Part shown: in pieces, positions 62,380 through 64,000 of the stretch
Layout: every line of letters starts with the position of its first letter
Numbering within the stretch: the stretch's first letter is position 1
NCBI RefSeq assembly: GCF_030697375.1
Contig: NZ_JAUYQD010000055.1
Span: 1 to 64,000 of the forward strand
Source of the DNA: Rhodoferax sp.
Lineage (GTDB): Bacteria > Pseudomonadota > Gammaproteobacteria > Burkholderiales > Burkholderiaceae_C
Length of the DNA: 64,000 nt
Direction: 5' to 3'
Program-made: the position numbers and the translations under genes
Notes under the pieces: generated by a model
Seen by the model: only the letters and a program-made list of their open reading frames with translations
What the model was told of the DNA's origin: nothing
Databases searched by the model: none

Positions 62380-64000
62380 CAGGCAAAAGTGCGGGTTTCG
62401 CCCGCACCGTCCAGGTTGCTGGCGCAGCGGCCACACAGGGTGGGGTGGGCGGCCGCGCTGCCCACATCGTCGCAGTAGTGCCAGCAGCGTTCGCATTTGG
62501 TGGCATTTGAGGCGCTAGCCCTTATGGATAGTGCGCTACCAGCTATCAAAGTGATAGCGGAAGTGATGAATACGAACTTCAGGTCACCTCCCAGGCTGGC
62601 CAGCAAGGCGTGGTCGTCGGGTGCCACGGTGAGCGTGACTTCGGCCTGCAGGGAAGCCCCCACCTTGCCATCGGCACGCAGGACTTCAATGTCTTTGTTC
62701 ACCGCTTCGCGGATTTCGCGGATTCGCGCCCATTTGCGCAGCAGTGCTTCGTCGGGCGCGGCCAGCTCCAGGTAGCCGTCCATGAAGATGGACAAGCGGG
62801 TTGCGGCGGGCGTCTTGCCTTCGGCCCCCAGCACGCCCCAAGCCTCTTCGGCGGTGAAGCTCAGGAACGGCGCCATCCAGCGCAGCATGGCTTGCGTAAT
62901 GGTCCACAGCACGGTTTGCGCCGAGCGGCGGGCCAAGGACTGGGCGCCGGTGGTGTAGAGCCGGTCTTTCAGGATGTCCAGGTAGAACGCGCCCAGGTCT
63001 TCGCTGCAATAAATCTGCAGCTTGGAGACCACCGGGTGGAACTCGTACACATGGTAGTGCGCCAGGATGTCGGTCTGCAATTGCGCCGCGCGGCTCAGGG
63101 CGTAGCGGTCAATTTCCAGCAACTGGTCGGCTGGAACAGCGTCCTTTGCCGGGTCAAAGTCGGAGACGTTGGCCAACAGGAACTTCAAGGTGTTGCGCAC
63201 CCGGCGGTAGGTGTCCACCACGCGGGCCAGAATCTTGTCGTCAATGTTCAGGTCGCCCGAATAGTCGGTCGATGCCACCCACAGGCGCACAATCTCGGCG
63301 CCCATTTTGCTGGTCACGCTTTGCGGCTCCACGGTGTTGCCCAAAGACTTGCTCATCTTGCGGCCCTGGCCGTCGGTGGCAAAGCCGTGGGTCAGCAGGC
63401 CCTTGTAGGGCGCGCGGTCAAACAGGGCGCAGCCCAGCAAGAGCGAGGAATGGAACCAGCCCCGGTGCTGGTCGTGGCCTTCCAGGTACAGGTCGGCTTC
63501 GGGGCCTTCCGTATGGAAGGGGGGGCGGGCGTAGGCATCCTTGTGGCTGCCGCGCAGCACATGCCAGAAGGTGGAGCCGGAGTCGAACCACACTTCCAGG
63601 ATGTCGGTGCTCTTGCTGTAGTGCTCGGCATCCGCTGCACCCAGAATGTCGGCCACGGTCACGCGGCTCCAGGCCTCGATGCCGCCTTTTTCGACGATGT
63701 CGGCCGCCTGGTCCAGGATGGCCATGGTGTTGGGGTGCAACTCGCCCGAATCCTTGTGCAGGAAGAAAGGCACGGGCACGCCCCAGCTGCGCTGGCGCGA
63801 GATGCACCAGTCGGGCCGGTTGGCGATCATGTCGCGCAAGCGGGTCTTGCCGTTTTCGGGGTAGAAGCTGGTTTGCTCGATCGCGTCCAGGGCGAGTTGG
63901 CGCAGGGTCTTGGGCGCCTTGTCCTGGGTGAACACACCCTCTCCGGCGTCCATGCGTACAAACCACTGGGCGGCGGCACGGTAGATCACCGGCGTTTTGT
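62379..64000 (-). CDS. ileS: Isoleucyl-tRNA synthetase (3' part, start outside the window)
   Basis: The C-terminal 540 residues of IleRS, open to the right-hand edge. Visible are the class I KMSKS motif in [24 protein letters not shown], the anticodon-binding helical domain, and the C-terminal zinc finger ([10 protein letters not shown]...CGRCASNL). The frame reads [13 protein letters not shown] at the edge with no stop, so the N-terminus with HIGH lies beyond 64000. Residues encoded by repeat copy G precede the zinc finger. lspA follows directly. Confidence 0.95.
   Translation of the reverse strand, partial: KTPVIYRAAAQWFVRMDAGEGVFTQDKAPKTLRQLALDAIEQTSFYPENGKTRLRDMIANRPDWCISRQRSWGVPVPFFLHKDSGELHPNTMAILDQAADIVEKGGIEAWSRVTVADILGAADAEHYSKSTDILEVWFDSGSTFWHVLRGSHKDAYARPPFHTEGPEADLYLEGHDQHRGWFHSSLLLGCALFDRAPYKGLLTHGFATDGQGRKMSKSLGNTVEPQSVTSKMGAEIVRLWVASTDYSGDLNIDDKILARVVDTYRRVRNTLKFLLANVSDFDPAKDAVPADQLLEIDRYALSRAAQLQTDILAHYHVYEFHPVVSKLQIYCSEDLGAFYLDILKDRLYTTGAQSLARRSAQTVLWTITQAMLRWMAPFLSFTAEEAWGVLGAEGKTPAATRLSIFMDGYLELAAPDEALLRKWARIREIREAVNKDIEVLRADGKVGASLQAEVTLTVAPDDHALLASLGGDLKFVFITSAITLIAGSALSIRASASNATKCERCWHYCDDVGSAAAHPTLCGRCASNLDGAGETRTFA
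62505..62559 (-). repeat. 54-nt interspersed repeat, copy G (inside ileS)
   Basis: On the minus strand CGCTATCA, TTGATAGCTG, GCGCA and GGGCTAGC match the family; the first 17 bases form a perfect 7-bp hairpin (GCTATCA/TGATAGC). It is in frame and in the sense direction, encoding [16 protein letters not shown] just before the zinc finger, in the same reading frame as copies D and F. Confidence 0.85.

Overview
The window is high-GC chromosomal DNA of a betaproteobacterium, most likely a member of the Comamonadaceae (Rhodoferax/Polaromonas/Acidovorax-like). The pointers are the hemA-prfA-prmC cluster, the 1304-residue FAD/Fe-S/CCG oxidoreductase typical of Burkholderiales, an ftrABCD iron-uptake operon like that of Bordetella, the long-form LeuA, and a 54-nt interspersed repeat present in eight copies. 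The family placement is inference. No rRNA, tRNA or CRISPR array was seen.

Layout. 1-2.4 kb is an accessory strip: the start of an IS30-family transposase running off the left edge, a VbhA-Fic toxin-antitoxin pair, a frameshifted Phd-type antitoxin, a GFA-fold protein and a small membrane protein. 2.5-7.9 kb: a Lon-like AAA ATPase, monothiol glutaredoxin, leuA, a second ATPase and a lipase-like hydrolase. 7.9-11.1 kb: ftrABCD under a near-ideal Fur palindrome. 11.3-15.9 kb: prmC, prfA, hemA and small genes. 16-16.7 kb: a second Fic module whose toxin is frameshifted. 16.8-22 kb: ugpBAECQ for glycerol-3-phosphate uptake, with two very strong stem-loops between ugpE and ugpC. 22-28.7 kb: the FAD/Fe-S oxidoreductase, a GNAT protein and acetoacetyl-CoA synthetase.

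28.9-41.8 kb is a heavy-metal (probably copper/silver) island. A CusRS-like two-component system faces a cusC-(anchored His-rich protein)-cusB-cusA-(periplasmic protein) operon. A second, separately promoted operon follows: DUF411 protein, a CuA-type subunit II with a Tat-like signal and a His-rich linker, a heme-copper-oxidase-like subunit I, a 57-residue membrane protein and a Met/His-rich periplasmic protein. Both operons carry the same 26-nt operator-like sequence 65-68 bases from the first start codon. By eye, subunit I keeps the low-spin heme histidines and the Cu-B His/Tyr pair but has Tyr in place of two active-site His. This copper-regulated, apparently modified oxidase module is the most interesting system in the window.

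41.7-64 kb is mostly metabolic and housekeeping: Asp/Glu racemase, quinone oxidoreductases, a PLA2-like lipoprotein, YebC, a KAS III-like enzyme, an alcohol dehydrogenase, two acetyl-CoA hydrolase/transferase-type enzymes (one fused to GNAT), a GGDEF-EAL protein, a DUF808 protein, an atypical SDR, a small molybdopterin-domain protein with an adjoining sensor kinase, an EamA exporter, an outer-membrane barrel, lspA and the 3' part of ileS.

The repeat family aligns without gaps over 54 positions. Three copies lie outside or at the edges of genes and five inside genes; three of the intragenic copies are read in the same frame and give similar peptide inserts.
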